The notes: generated by a model not told the origin, from the letters alone. Counted from the first letter of the stretch, positions 8,397-17,843 are shown. The stretch is 64,000 nucleotides of DNA from Microbacterium sp. MF43 (GCF_012847295.1 NZ_JABBDY010000001.1:913148-977147); one strand, 5' to 3'. Numbers and translations are program-made.

Positions 8397-9470
8397 GTGG
8401 CTCTCACCATCGGAATCGTCGGACTGCCCAACGTCGGCAAGTCCACCCTGTTCAACGCCCTGACCAAGAACCAGGTGCTCGCGGCGAACTACCCGTTCGC
8501 GACGATCGAGCCCAACATCGGGGTCGTCAACCTTCCCGATCCGCGCCTCGACACGCTCGCCGAGATCTTCCACAGCGAGCGCATCCTGCCCGCGGCGGTG
8601 TCGTTCGTCGACATCGCCGGCATCGTCCGCGGTGCATCGGAGGGTGAGGGCCTGGGCAACAAGTTCCTCGCGAACATCCGAGAGGCCGATGCGATCGCCC
8701 AGGTGGTGCGCGGTTTCGCCGACGACGACGTCGTGCACGTCGAGGGTGCGGTGAATCCGCAGAGCGACATGGAGACGATCAACGCCGAGCTGCAGCTGGC
8801 CGACCTCGAGACGCTCGAGAAGGCGATCGCGCGGTACGAGAAGGAGGTCAAGGGCAAGAAGCTCGATCCCTCGGTGCTCGCCACGGCGATCGAGGCGCGT
8901 GACGCGCTGCAGCGCGGTGAGCTGCTGTCGGCGTCCGGAATCGACCTCGCGCCCATCAAGGAGCTCGGTCTGCTGACCGCGAAGCCGTTCATCTTCGTCT
9001 TCAACGTCGACGAGGCGGTGCTGACGGATGCCTCGCGCAAGGCGGAGCTCGAAGCGCTCGTCGCCCCGGCGAAGGCCGTGTTCCTCGATGCGAAGATCGA
9101 GTCCGAGCTGATCGACCTCGACCCCGCGGATGCCGCCGAACTGCTCGCCTCGACCGGTCAGGAGGAGTCGGGACTCGACCAGCTCGCCCGCATCGGCTTC
9201 GACACGCTCGGGCTGCAGACCTATCTCACGGCCGGGCCGAAAGAGGCCCGCGCGTGGACGATCGGCAAAGGCTGGAAGGCCCCGCAGGCGGCGGGCGTCA
9301 TCCACACCGACTTCGAGAAGGGCTTCATCAAGGCCGAGGTCATCTCGTTCGACGATCTCGTGGCGACCGGCTCGGTCGTCGAGGCGCGCGCCAAGGGCAA
9401 GGCCCGCCTCGAGGGCAAGGACTACGTCATGCAGGACGGCGACGTCGTCGAGTTCCGCTTCAACGTCTGA
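8397..9470 (+). CDS. ychF: Redox-responsive ATPase YchF
   Basis: This universally conserved Obg-family P-loop protein has G1 GLPNVGKST, the hydrophobic glutamine-replacing switch FVDIAGIVRGASEGEGLGNKF, and NVDEA in place of NKxD, which gives ATP rather than GTP specificity. A C-terminal TGS domain covers roughly residues 275-357. I choose GTG at 8397 over the in-frame ATG at 8391 because TAGACT at 8383-8388 must place the transcript start near 8395-8397. The result VALTIGIVGLPN also aligns with known homologues. The gene is probably leaderless. Confidence 0.95.
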   Translation: MALTIGIVGLPNVGKSTLFNALTKNQVLAANYPFATIEPNIGVVNLPDPRLDTLAEIFHSERILPAAVSFVDIAGIVRGASEGEGLGNKFLANIREADAIAQVVRGFADDDVVHVEGAVNPQSDMETINAELQLADLETLEKAIARYEKEVKGKKLDPSVLATAIEARDALQRGELLSASGIDLAPIKELGLLTAKPFIFVFNVDEAVLTDASRKAELEALVAPAKAVFLDAKIESELIDLDPADAAELLASTGQEESGLDQLARIGFDTLGLQTYLTAGPKEARAWTIGKGWKAPQAAGVIHTDFEKGFIKAEVISFDDLVATGSVVEARAKGKARLEGKDYVMQDGDVVEFRFNV

Positions 9471-9544
9471 CACCCGGCCCCGTCCGCCCCGCATCGCCAC
9501 CGCCGCGCCCCCGAATCCGTGAGCCCGAGAGGACTTCCGCACAC

Positions 9545-10111
9545 ATGACCGACATCCAGATCTTCGAGCCCGACGGACGCGCCGTGCCGTATCTCGTGGA
9601 GGGCGAGGGCCCGGTCGCACTCGTGATGGTCCCCGATCGCGGTCAGGACGCCCTCGGCGTCGTCGGTCACTACCTCGCCGAGGAGGCGGGGTTCCATGTC
9701 ATCCGCATCGGATACCGTGCCGGCTCGAGCGGCCGGCTCGCGGCGGCGGAGCACGCGGAAGACGTCGTCGCCGTCATGGATCACCTGGGGCTCGATCACG
9801 CGTGGATCGGCGGTCACGGGTTCGGCGGCACCGTCGCGCGTCAGATCGTCGCGGCCCATCACGACCGCGCGAACGGCCTGCTGCTCCTCGGCGTCGAGGA
9901 CGTCGACATCCCGCTCGCACCGGTGATCCCCGTGCTGATCATCCAGGGATCCGACGACGACGTGACCCCGCCGGCTCACGGAGAGCGCCTGCAGTCCGCC
10001 GCGCCCGAGCGCGCCAGCGTCAAGACGCTCGCCGGGCAGGGGCACTCCTTCCCCTCGACCGATCCGATCGAGACGGCCGTGATCATCGAGGAGTATCTCG
10101 ACTGGGACTGA
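9545..10111 (+). CDS. Alpha/beta-hydrolase-fold protein without the nucleophile
   Basis: The 188-residue protein has a small alpha/beta hydrolase fold. The nucleophile elbow, usually GxSxGG, reads GHGFGG, so residue 92 (codon GGG at 9818-9820) is Gly in place of Ser. The later acidic residue (QGSDDDVTP) and the His of GQGHSFP are present. It is therefore either a catalytically inactive homologue or one using another mechanism. An AGAGGA ribosome binding site precedes the ATG. It follows ychF by 74 bases and ends before a hairpin terminator. Confidence 0.8.
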   Translation: MTDIQIFEPDGRAVPYLVEGEGPVALVMVPDRGQDALGVVGHYLAEEAGFHVIRIGYRAGSSGRLAAAEHAEDVVAVMDHLGLDHAWIGGHGFGGTVARQIVAAHHDRANGLLLLGVEDVDIPLAPVIPVLIIQGSDDDVTPPAHGERLQSAAPERASVKTLAGQGHSFPSTDPIETAVIIEEYLDWD

Positions 10112-10136
10112 GTCCCGTGCGTGGAGCAGAGGAGGA

Positions 10137-10172
10137 GCGGATGCCGCGGCCCTCGCCTGCCGCGGCATCCGC
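10137..10172. terminator. Bidirectional hairpin terminator
   Basis: GCGGATGCCGCGG at 10137-10149 and its perfect complement at 10160-10172 form a 13-base stem with a 10-base loop. It sits between the convergent hydrolase and glycoside hydrolase genes. The stem contains an inverted pair of the recurring GGATGCC element. Confidence 0.75.
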
Positions 10173-10177
10173 CCTTC

Positions 10178-11872
10178 TCACCGGGCCGAGATCCAGACCG
10201 TTGTCTCTCCGGGGAGCACCCTCCCATCGAGGGGACCGCTCGACAAGGCGATGTCGGCGTCGGCGGGCAGGTCGAACGGCTCGGTCCCGAAGTTGGTGAC
10301 GACCGTCCAGCCGTTCGGCCGGTGGAACTGCAGCACGTCGTGGCGCCCCGTCTCCACCCATGTCAGCGCCTCGCCTGTCTGCAGTTCGTGACGAAGCGCG
10401 AGCGCGCGGCGGTAGAGCGCCAGCGTCGAAGCAGGGTCGCCGTCCTGCACCGCGACGGCCAGATCGGCGAACCATGCCGGCTGCGGCAGGTGCGCGCCGT
10501 CGTCGCCGAAGCCGAACGACGATCCTTCCGCGGTCCAGGGCAGCGGCACGCGGCATCCGTCCCGCCCGATGTCCTCACCGGGGCTGCGGAAGAAGGTCGG
10601 GTCCTGACGGTGCTCGTCGTCGATCGCGGCGACCTCGTGCAGTCCCAGCTCCTCTCCCTGGTAGACGTACGCCGATCCGGGCAGTCCCAGCACGAAGAGG
10701 CTGGCGGCGCGTGCGCGACGGATGCCGGCAGCGGCGTCGAGCTCCGGCCGGGTTCCGCCTGAGAGCAGCCACTCGTTGCCGTGCTTGCGCAGCGGCCGCC
10801 CGTCGGTGCCGCGCTCGGCATCGGGCAGCCCGTAGCGGGTGGCGTGGCGCACCACGTCATGGTTCGACAGCACCCACGTCGTCGACGAGCCGGACTGCGC
10901 CGCCAGGGTCAGGTTGTCGGTGACGATGCGCCGGAACTGGGTCGCGTCGAAGTCGGCCTCCAGCAGATCGAAGTTGAACGCCTGCCCGAGGCTCTCGGCG
11001 CGCGCGTACAGCGGGATGCGGGACGGCTCGACCCAGGCCTCCGCGACCGCCGTTCGCGGCGGATCGTACGAGTCGAACACTTCGCGCCACTCCGCATACA
11101 CCTCGTGAACGTCGTCGCGGTCGATCATCGGGTGGTTGCCGTCGCGGGGGATGGCGTCGAGTTCGGCCTGCGACGGCAGCGGGTCGACGAAGTCCTTCGT
11201 GAGCATGTGGGCGACGTCGATGCGGAAGCCGTCCACCCCGCGGTCGGACCAGAAGCGCAGGGTGTGGACGAAGTCCGCGCGCACCTGTGGATTCGACCAG
11301 TCGAGGTCGGGCTGCTCGACGGCGAAGTTGTGGAAGTACCACTGGCCGTCGCCGACCGGCTCCCACGCGGGGCCGCCGAACACCGACACCCAGTCCGCGG
11401 GAGGCTGCGAGCCGTCGGGACCGGCGCCGTCGCGGAAGATGTAGCGCGCACGCGCTGCCGAGCCGCGGCCGGCGGCGAGCGCCTCCTGGAACCACGCGTG
11501 CTTGTTCGACGTGTGGTTGGGGACGATGTCGACCACCACTCGGATGCCCTCCGCGTGGAGCGCCTCGACGAGCGCGTCGAAGTCGTCGAGGGTGCCCAGG
11601 CGCGGATCGACGTCGCGGTAGTCGGCGACGTCGTAGCCGCCGTCGGCGAGCTCGGACGGATAGAACGGGCTGAGCCAGACCGCGTCGATTCCGAGGTCCG
11701 CGAGATAGCGCACACGGGAGAGGATTCCCCGCAGGTCGCCGATGCCGTCGCCGTCGGCATCGGCGAAGCTGCGCGGATACACCTGGTAGACGACGGCTTG
11801 CCGCCACCACTCGGGCGGTTCGGGGTCGGTGTGGTCGGAGGTGAGGGGTGCGGTGTGCACGTGGGTCGTCAC
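10178..11872 (-). CDS. GH13 alpha-glucosidase / oligosaccharide hydrolase
   Basis: This 564-residue cytoplasmic enzyme hydrolyses alpha-glucosidic oligosaccharides. GH13 conserved regions are complete: VDIVPNHTS (region I), GFRIDVAHM with the nucleophile Asp (II), AEAWVEP with the acid/base Glu (III) and LSNHDVVR with the transition-state Asp (IV). There is no signal peptide, so its substrate must be imported, which fits the two permease genes upstream and the binding lipoprotein. GTG at 11872 is chosen as start because it precedes the first conserved strand (WWRQAVVYQVYPRSF) by about 20 residues. A maltose, isomaltose or trehalose substrate is possible; specificity is not decidable. Confidence 0.92.
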   Translation of the reverse strand: MTTHVHTAPLTSDHTDPEPPEWWRQAVVYQVYPRSFADADGDGIGDLRGILSRVRYLADLGIDAVWLSPFYPSELADGGYDVADYRDVDPRLGTLDDFDALVEALHAEGIRVVVDIVPNHTSNKHAWFQEALAAGRGSAARARYIFRDGAGPDGSQPPADWVSVFGGPAWEPVGDGQWYFHNFAVEQPDLDWSNPQVRADFVHTLRFWSDRGVDGFRIDVAHMLTKDFVDPLPSQAELDAIPRDGNHPMIDRDDVHEVYAEWREVFDSYDPPRTAVAEAWVEPSRIPLYARAESLGQAFNFDLLEADFDATQFRRIVTDNLTLAAQSGSSTTWVLSNHDVVRHATRYGLPDAERGTDGRPLRKHGNEWLLSGGTRPELDAAAGIRRARAASLFVLGLPGSAYVYQGEELGLHEVAAIDDEHRQDPTFFRSPGEDIGRDGCRVPLPWTAEGSSFGFGDDGAHLPQPAWFADLAVAVQDGDPASTLALYRRALALRHELQTGEALTWVETGRHDVLQFHRPNGWTVVTNFGTEPFDLPADADIALSSGPLDGRVLPGETTVWISAR

Positions 11873-11937
11873 AGGGACGCAGTCCTTTCGCGGTTGCGTT
11901 GTTCGGTTCGATTGTGAGGGAGGGGATGCCTCGGGCC

Positions 11938-12855
11938 TCAGCCCTTGACAGCGCCCTGGGTGACGCCTTCCACGACCCATCGCTGGGTGAAGAGGTAGAC
12001 GACGATCGCGGGTGCCATCGCCATGAGGTAGGAGGCGAAGGACACGTTGTAGTTGTTGCTGAACTGCGTCTGGAACTGGTTCTGGACGACCGGCAGCGTC
12101 TGCAGCGCGGGATCCGAGATGATCAGCGACGGCATCATGAAGTCGTTCCACGACGCCAGGAAGGCGAAGATGCCCACCGTGGCGCTCATCGGCGCGAGGA
12201 GCGGGAAGATCAGTCGCCAGAAGGTCTGCCACGTGGTGGCGCCGTCGATGCGTGCGCTCTCCTCCAGCTCCGCCGGGATCGAGCGCAGAAAGGCGGTGAA
12301 GAGCAGAATGCTGAAGCTCAGCTGGAACATCACCTTCAGGATCACCACGCCGGCGGGATTGTCGAGCCCGGTGAGCCCCGTCAGCTGGATCTGCGGGAGG
12401 GCGACGACGGGGAACGGCAGGAACATCGCGGCGAGCAGGTAGTAGAACGAGTACCGGAAGAGCTTGCGGTCCCAGTTGCGCGAGATCGCGAAGGATGCGA
12501 GCGCCGCGAGGAGGATCGTGCCGACCACGGTGAAGACCGTGATCAGCAGCGAGATCGTGAACGATCGCGGGAAGTTGGTGAGCTCCCAGGCCTCGACGAA
12601 GCCGTCCAGGCTCCACGGGGCCGGCCACGAGAACGCGTTGCCGTCGACCGCCTGGGACTGCGTCTTGAACGCCATCATGACCGTGACGTACAGGGGGATG
12701 AGCACCGTGACGGCGCACAGCGCCAGCACGATGGTGCCCGGCCAGTTCACGCGCTCCATGGCGAAGCGGGACCGTGCGGGTTTGCGCGCGGCGTCACCGG
12801 CGAGCACGCGCTCGGCGGCCATGTCCTCGACAGCGAGGGCGGGTTGCGTTGTCAT
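11938..12855 (-). CDS. Carbohydrate ABC transporter permease (MalG-type)
   Basis: The 305-residue inner-membrane protein has six predicted helices. The EAA loop (ELEESARIDGATTWQTFWRLIFPLLAP) docks the ATPase subunit. The N-terminal 30 residues are cytoplasmic. It overlaps the upstream permease gene (TGATG), giving the usual MalF/MalG pairing. No ATPase gene is present in the locus, so a shared MsiK-type ATPase encoded elsewhere is likely. Confidence 0.93.
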   Translation of the reverse strand: MTTQPALAVEDMAAERVLAGDAARKPARSRFAMERVNWPGTIVLALCAVTVLIPLYVTVMMAFKTQSQAVDGNAFSWPAPWSLDGFVEAWELTNFPRSFTISLLITVFTVVGTILLAALASFAISRNWDRKLFRYSFYYLLAAMFLPFPVVALPQIQLTGLTGLDNPAGVVILKVMFQLSFSILLFTAFLRSIPAELEESARIDGATTWQTFWRLIFPLLAPMSATVGIFAFLASWNDFMMPSLIISDPALQTLPVVQNQFQTQFSNNYNVSFASYLMAMAPAIVVYLFTQRWVVEGVTQGAVKG

Positions 12856-13787
12856 CAGAACACGTTCCTTCCGCGGGTGAGACGGAGCTGGAGAAGCGAC
12901 AGGCTGATCGCGATGAGGAAGAAGATCGTCGCGTTGGCCATCTGGTAGGCGTAGTCGCCCCCGGTGAAGCCGGTGAAGATCGTCATCGCGATGGTCCGGG
13001 TCGCGGTCCCCGGGCCGCCGTTGGTGAGGCCGACGATGATGTCGTAGGCGTTGAGGAAGTCCTTGAATCCGATGATCACGTTGATCACGACATAGCCGGC
13101 CACGAGGGGCAGCGTGATCCGCAGCAGCTGCTGCAGCTTGCCGGCGCCGTCGATGGCGGCCGCCTCGTAGACGTCACCGGGAATCGACAGGAGTCCGGCG
13201 ATGTAGATGAGCAGCGTTCCGGGGATCGCCTGCCAGGCGGTCACGATCACGATCGCGATCCAAGCGAGGTCGGGATCGGCGAGGATGCTCTCGCTCATCC
13301 ATCCGATTCCCCAGGCCTGACCGAGAGCCGGGACCGAGTTGGAGAACAGGAAGTTGAAGACGTAAGCGATGATGATGCCCGAGATGACCATCGGGATCAC
13401 GAAGATCGCCCGCAGCCCGGTCTTGAGGCGCACGCGGGACACGAGCCCCACGGCGAGCAGGAACGCCAGCGCGTTCACGGCGATCACCGTGACCGCGGCG
13501 AAGCCGAACGTGAACAGGTAGCTCTGCAGGATCGCCGGGTCGGAGAAGACCGCCACGTAGTTGATGAGGCCGATGAACTCCCATTCGCCGAAGCCGATGG
13601 AGTTGGTGAAGCTGAAGAAGATCCCGATCACGGCGGGCACCGTGATCGCGAGCGTGAACAGGATGAGGGCGGGCAGCAGGAAGAGGTAGTAGACCCCCTC
13701 CACGCGTCGGCGCGTGCGCGGCATCGTCGCCGCCCCGCTCCGCCGGCTCGTCTTCGGCGCCGTGAGAGCGGCCGTCGTGGTTGCCAT
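12855..13787 (-). CDS. Carbohydrate ABC transporter permease (MalF/UgpA-type)
   Basis: The 310-residue protein has six transmembrane segments starting at about residue 30. The EAA loop is DVYEAAAIDGAGKLQQLLRITLPLV. It forms the translocation channel with the product of the overlapping downstream gene. The N-terminus is Arg-rich and cytoplasmic. The gene lies 24 bases downstream of the binding-protein gene, in the standard order binding protein, F-type permease, G-type permease, hydrolase. Confidence 0.93.
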   Translation of the reverse strand: MATTTAALTAPKTSRRSGAATMPRTRRRVEGVYYLFLLPALILFTLAITVPAVIGIFFSFTNSIGFGEWEFIGLINYVAVFSDPAILQSYLFTFGFAAVTVIAVNALAFLLAVGLVSRVRLKTGLRAIFVIPMVISGIIIAYVFNFLFSNSVPALGQAWGIGWMSESILADPDLAWIAIVIVTAWQAIPGTLLIYIAGLLSIPGDVYEAAAIDGAGKLQQLLRITLPLVAGYVVINVIIGFKDFLNAYDIIVGLTNGGPGTATRTIAMTIFTGFTGGDYAYQMANATIFFLIAISLSLLQLRLTRGRNVF

Positions 13788-13811
13788 GGGTTTCCGTCCC
13801 TTCGTATCGCG

Positions 13812-15077
13812 CTATTGGCGCAACGCCAGGCGTGCCCAGTCGGCGTCCATCACACGCAGCGTGCTCTCGACGTCGGACCCGGTCACGACGCCCTGCATGT
13901 AGTTGTCGGTCGGGATGGTCAGCGGAATCGCCTTCGAAGCGCCCTGGTAGAACTTCGCGGAGTCGTAGTACTCCTTCATGCCGAGAATCCGCTCGTCGGT
14001 GACGGGTGCGGAGTCGGTCGTCGTGCCGTACCCGAGGAAAGCCGCGTTGTACTCGTCCATGACGTCCTTCCGGAACAGGTAGCTGAGGAAGTCCCGCGCA
14101 CCCTCCTTCTGATCCGACGCCTCGGGGATCCATGCTGCGAGGTCGATGTTCACTCGCACGCGGAGGTCGTCGGGGTCGTCCGTCATGGGCAGCGGGAACG
14201 TGCCGAGATCCAGATCGGGGTCGGTCTTGGCGATCTCGCCGAATGCCCACGGTCCCTGGATGTACATCGCCGCCTCGCCGTTGGCGAAGGCGAGATTGCC
14301 ATCGCCGTACCCTCGGCTCGCGGCGTCCGGATTCGTGTACTCGCGCGCGAGCTGGGCCATCTTCTCGACAGGCCCCGCCAGCGTCTTCTCGAACGAGACC
14401 GGCGAGTCGGGCCCGACCTCTGTGCCCAGCTCGTTCATCTGGTCGTAGAAGTCGGCGACGTCGATCTCGCCGCCCACCGCGTAGTCGAACCAGCCCTGTC
14501 CGACGGTCCAGGGATCCTTGAAAGTGGCGTAGAACGGCGTGACGCCCGCGGCCTCGAGAGTGTCGCACACCTCGATCAGCTCGTCCCACGTGGTCGGGAC
14601 GGCGAGGCCCTGCTCTTCGAAGATCTGCCTGTTGTAGATGACCGACGCGGCCATCACCGAGTACGGGAGGACACTCGTGCGCCCGGGATAGGTGGCGTAC
14701 TGGTCCACGAGGTCCTGCACCTCGGGGAGGATGCGGTCGGCCTCGGGCATGTCGCTCAGGTCGCTCAGAGCCCCGCGCTCCATGAAGCGCGCCATCTCCA
14801 TGTTGTAGTTGAGCAGTCCGAGGTCCGGGGGATTGCCCCGGAGGAAGCCCGCCTGCAGGTTGGAAGACGTGTCGAACACCACCTCGACGTCGTCCTGGCT
14901 GGCGTTGTACTCCGCGATGAGATCGCGGAAGTAGGGGATCGCCTCGGGTTTGCTCAGGTGGAAACGCACCTCGGCGGGCCCGGCCGGAGCCCCGCAGGCG
15001 ACGAGCGCCGCTCCGAGGAGCGTCACGATGGCGCCCGCGGAAGCGGCTCGGCGGAGGTGAGTGGGGGAGTCAGGCAC
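13812..15077 (-). CDS. Sugar ABC transporter substrate-binding lipoprotein
   Basis: The 421-residue family 1 binding protein begins with a signal peptide and the lipobox LVAC, giving a lipidated Cys at about residue 28. The mature part shows the extracellular solute-binding features PEAIPYFRDLIAEYNAS and AAMYIQGPWAFGEI. It captures the oligosaccharide outside the membrane and delivers it to the two downstream permeases. The start is GTG with GGAAGGGA upstream. The gene is the first of the operon and is divergent from a ROK regulator. Confidence 0.92.
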   Translation of the reverse strand: MPDSPTHLRRAASAGAIVTLLGAALVACGAPAGPAEVRFHLSKPEAIPYFRDLIAEYNASQDDVEVVFDTSSNLQAGFLRGNPPDLGLLNYNMEMARFMERGALSDLSDMPEADRILPEVQDLVDQYATYPGRTSVLPYSVMAASVIYNRQIFEEQGLAVPTTWDELIEVCDTLEAAGVTPFYATFKDPWTVGQGWFDYAVGGEIDVADFYDQMNELGTEVGPDSPVSFEKTLAGPVEKMAQLAREYTNPDAASRGYGDGNLAFANGEAAMYIQGPWAFGEIAKTDPDLDLGTFPLPMTDDPDDLRVRVNIDLAAWIPEASDQKEGARDFLSYLFRKDVMDEYNAAFLGYGTTTDSAPVTDERILGMKEYYDSAKFYQGASKAIPLTIPTDNYMQGVVTGSDVESTLRVMDADWARLALRQ

Positions 15078-15193
15078 GACGTTGTCCCTTCCGTGATCGT
15101 GGGGCGATCGTTGGTCCGACGACTAGATTTAGGTATCGAATCAACTGGATGTGAACCATAATGACGGGGAAGCCGCGAAAGGTCAATGCCCCG
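15078..15193. promoter_or_regulatory. Divergent promoter region of the sugar operon and ROK gene
   Basis: This is an unusually AT-rich patch (15122-15165) between divergent genes. On the minus strand TTCACA and TAAATC, 18 bases apart, could drive the transporter operon. On the plus strand CATAAT at 15156-15161 is a good -10 for the ROK gene. ROK operators are usually found here; I see no single perfect palindrome. Confidence 0.4.
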
Positions 15194-16435
15194 ATGCCTC
15201 AGACTCCGCCCAGCTCCGGCGTGCTCCGCCGGGCGAGCCTCGACGCCGTGCTCGGCCACGCGTGGGATGCCGAGGCGTTCACCGCCTCCGACGTTCTCGA
15301 GGCCGTGGGCATCACGCGTTCCACGGCGATCGACGTCATCGACGAGCTGGTCGATCGCGGGCTGCTCTCCGAGCTGCCCAACGCGCGCGCGGTCGGGGAG
15401 TACCGCAAGGGCCGCCCGGCGCGCCGGTTCGCTTTCCGCGCCGACGCGGCGGTGGTCGTCGGCGTCGATGCCGGTCGCGCGAATCTCACGGCGACCGTCG
15501 CCGACCTGAGGGGGGCCGCCCTCGCGGTGCGGCATCTGGCGGTGGACCCGCAGCAGGACTCGCCGGAGCAGCGGCGGCGGGATGCCTCGGCCGTCGTGGA
15601 CGGCGCGCTGGAGGACGCCGGCCGATCGCGCACCGATGTTGCCGCGGTCTGCGTGGGCGTGCCCGCACCCGTCGATGCGCGGGGGGAATCGCCGCAGCAT
15701 CGCGACGACTTCTGGCGGCGGATGAATCCCGGCTTCGCCGAGCTGTTCGCCGCGTGGGCGCCTGTGGTGCGCGTCGAGAACGATGCGTCGCTCGCCGCGG
15801 TCGCGGAGCACTCGGTCGGCGCCGCGATCGGCCATGACGACTTCGTGACGCTCCTCGCGGGCGAGCGGCTCGGGGCCGGCGTGTGGGTCGACGGCCGGCT
15901 GCTGCACGGAGCGCACGGCGGTGCGGCCGAGATGGTCGCATTCGATCACGTCCGCGGTGTGGACGGCGCGTGGGGTCTCGGCTACCGTGCCGCGAACCTG
16001 GCCCGTCAGGCGCGGGACGCAGGTGCACTGCCCGCATCGAGCGCGCTGCGGCGGCTGGCGGCCGACGAGATCGACGGCAAGACCGTGCTGTCCCTCGCCT
16101 CGGCTGGAGACGAAGGGGCGCTTCTCATCGCGCGGCAGGTGGGGGAGACGCTGGCCGTCGTCGCCGGCGTGCTGGGGAGCCTGTTCGACTCCCGCCTCAT
16201 CGTCGTGTGCGGCGCCGTGGCGGAGGGTGCCGGCCCCCTCATCGAGGCCGCGCTCGGCGCGCTTCACAGCGAACTCGACCTGCCGGCCCCCGATATCGTC
16301 GCCTCCACGCTCGGAGCCGACATCGTGTCGGTCGGCGCCGTGCGCGCCGCCGTCGACGCCGCCCGTGCCGGCATCCTGGGGCTCCCCGCGTTCGCGGCGC
16401 CGCTTCAGGAGGCGAGGGCCGGCGCCGATCGCTGA
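15194..16435 (+). CDS. ROK-family transcriptional regulator
   Basis: The product is about 413 residues: an N-terminal winged helix-turn-helix (FTASDVLEAVGITRSTAIDVIDELVDRGLL) fused to a ROK sugar-kinase-like domain with an ATPase-fold phosphate loop (VVVGVDAGRANLTATVADL). The usual ROK zinc motif (CxCGxxGC) and the catalytic Asp region are degenerate, so it is a sensor rather than a kinase. I prefer ATG 15194 over the in-frame ATG 15161, because the latter overlaps the likely -10 element; AAAGGT precedes 15194. Its position divergent to the sugar transporter suggests it represses that operon until the sugar binds. Confidence 0.88.
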   Translation: MPQTPPSSGVLRRASLDAVLGHAWDAEAFTASDVLEAVGITRSTAIDVIDELVDRGLLSELPNARAVGEYRKGRPARRFAFRADAAVVVGVDAGRANLTATVADLRGAALAVRHLAVDPQQDSPEQRRRDASAVVDGALEDAGRSRTDVAAVCVGVPAPVDARGESPQHRDDFWRRMNPGFAELFAAWAPVVRVENDASLAAVAEHSVGAAIGHDDFVTLLAGERLGAGVWVDGRLLHGAHGGAAEMVAFDHVRGVDGAWGLGYRAANLARQARDAGALPASSALRRLAADEIDGKTVLSLASAGDEGALLIARQVGETLAVVAGVLGSLFDSRLIVVCGAVAEGAGPLIEAALGALHSELDLPAPDIVASTLGADIVSVGAVRAAVDAARAGILGLPAFAAPLQEARAGADR

Positions 16436-16575
16436 CGTCGCGCCGGCACCGCGCAGGCCGGCCGCGCGGCAGGTGCTGTGCGGAGCCGGGCCGCGGGTGT
16501 ATCGTTCGGGCTGTCCGCTCGCACCGGTGCCGTGGGAGTCCGGTGGAGCCGGCGGATCCCACCTGGGGGTGCGAC

Positions 16576-17310
16576 ATGGTCACGAAGCTGCCGTCGTCCG
16601 GCGCCATGCCCGCGGGGCAGGAAGCCGGCTGCGACACGTCCGGGCTGATCCTGGTGCACCGGATCTTCCGGTGGCTCTACCGCGAACTTCCGCTGCTGAT
16701 CCGTGACGTCAAGCCCGGAGACACCGCGAGGGCGGCGATCGTCGGCAGGTATGCGCACCTCGACTTCTTCGCGCTGCACATGCACCACGAGACCGAGGAC
16801 ATGGCGCTGTGGGATCGGCTGACGGCCCGTGATCCGGGATGTGCGCTCCACGTCGACCAGATGCGTGCGCAGCACGCCGAGGTCGCCGCGCTGCTGGCGC
16901 GCATCGAGCCGCAGCTCGACCCCTGGGTCGCCTCCGCCGATCCCGAGCTGGGCGAGGCGTTCGCCCGCGACATCGAGACACTGCGCGACACGCTCTCCAC
17001 GCACCTCGGCCACGAGGAGGAGCTCATCATGCCCGTCGCCGGTGCGGTGCTCTCGCAGCAGGAGTGGGACTGGATGGAAGAGCACACCCGCGCGACGCTG
17101 TCCAAGCACCGCAAGGAGCTCGGCAAGGACATCATGGCGCTGCAGGCCGGACTGCTGATCGCCGCCGTTCCCGAGGACGAGCGGGAGGCGTGGATGCGCG
17201 CCAACATCCCCGCCCCGATCCGGCTCCTGTATGCGCTCCTCATGAAGCGGCAGTACGAACGCGCGATGCGCGAGCTCTATCCGGATCGGCCCATTCCGGC
17301 GATGGTGTGA
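16576..17310 (+). CDS. Hemerythrin-like HHE domain protein
   Basis: The 244-residue protein carries a hemerythrin HHE cation-binding domain with metal-ligand candidates HMHHETEDMALW, DQMRAQHAEV and STHLGHEEELIMPV. These are the spaced His and Glu residues of a di-iron four-helix bundle. Such proteins bind oxygen, NO or iron in the cytoplasm. A C-terminal helical extension (residues about 190-244) is outside the core domain. The stop overlaps the start of the SRPBCC gene (GTGA), suggesting a two-gene operon. Confidence 0.85.
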   Translation: MVTKLPSSGAMPAGQEAGCDTSGLILVHRIFRWLYRELPLLIRDVKPGDTARAAIVGRYAHLDFFALHMHHETEDMALWDRLTARDPGCALHVDQMRAQHAEVAALLARIEPQLDPWVASADPELGEAFARDIETLRDTLSTHLGHEEELIMPVAGAVLSQQEWDWMEEHTRATLSKHRKELGKDIMALQAGLLIAAVPEDEREAWMRANIPAPIRLLYALLMKRQYERAMRELYPDRPIPAMV

Positions 17311-17843
17311 CGATCGTGTGGAAGCGCGTGGTGATCGATGTGCACATGCCGCACCCTCCGTCGCGCGTGTTCCCGCTTCTCGCCGACCCGGGGAGGTGGC
17401 CCGACTTCGCGCCGGCCGTCGCCTTCCGCCAGCGCATCGGAGACGATCCGGTCGGGATCGGCGAGCGGTGGTGGGCCGTCGACCGCATCGGGCCGTTCCG
17501 CGTGCGCTTCGCCGATGTGCTCGAGAGCCTCGACCCGGGCCGGCGGGTGGTGTGGCACTCGACCTCGCCGTGGAACTCCCGGGTCGAGTACGCGTGCCTG
17601 CCCGAGGGAGGCGGGACGCGCGTGCACGCCGAGTACGAGGGCGATATCGCGGGGTGGCTGGGGCTGACGGCGCTGATCCCGGACCTCGTGTGGCAGGGGA
17701 TCCTGATGCGGGACTTCCACGGTCTGACGCGGCTGCTCCACGCCGAGGATCTCCGGGGTGATGTCGACCGGGGCCGCCGGCCTGCGAACCCGGAGGCTGC
17801 CCGGATCACGGGTGCCGGGGCATCCGTCGCCCGCGCCGGCTAG
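17307..17843 (+). CDS. SRPBCC (START-like) family protein
   Basis: The 178-residue protein has a Bet v 1/START-like ligand-binding fold: an N-terminal strand RVVIDVHMPHPPSRVFPLLADPGRWPDFAP, a central RVVWHSTSPWNSRVEY, and the C-terminal helix GILMRDFHGLTRLLHAEDL. These proteins bind hydrophobic ligands or act as cyclase-like enzymes; no function can be assigned. The GTG start overlaps the hemerythrin gene stop. An unstructured tail of about 25 residues follows the domain. The 3' end overlaps the next, convergent gene by four bases. Confidence 0.82.
   Translation: MTIVWKRVVIDVHMPHPPSRVFPLLADPGRWPDFAPAVAFRQRIGDDPVGIGERWWAVDRIGPFRVRFADVLESLDPGRRVVWHSTSPWNSRVEYACLPEGGGTRVHAEYEGDIAGWLGLTALIPDLVWQGILMRDFHGLTRLLHAEDLRGDVDRGRRPANPEAARITGAGASVARAG

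Noticed and set aside
12774-15161. 795-codon plus-strand frame opposite the sugar ABC genes
   Set aside because: It is composed of Arg/Glu/Asp/His-rich sequence antisense to well-identified permease and binding-protein genes.
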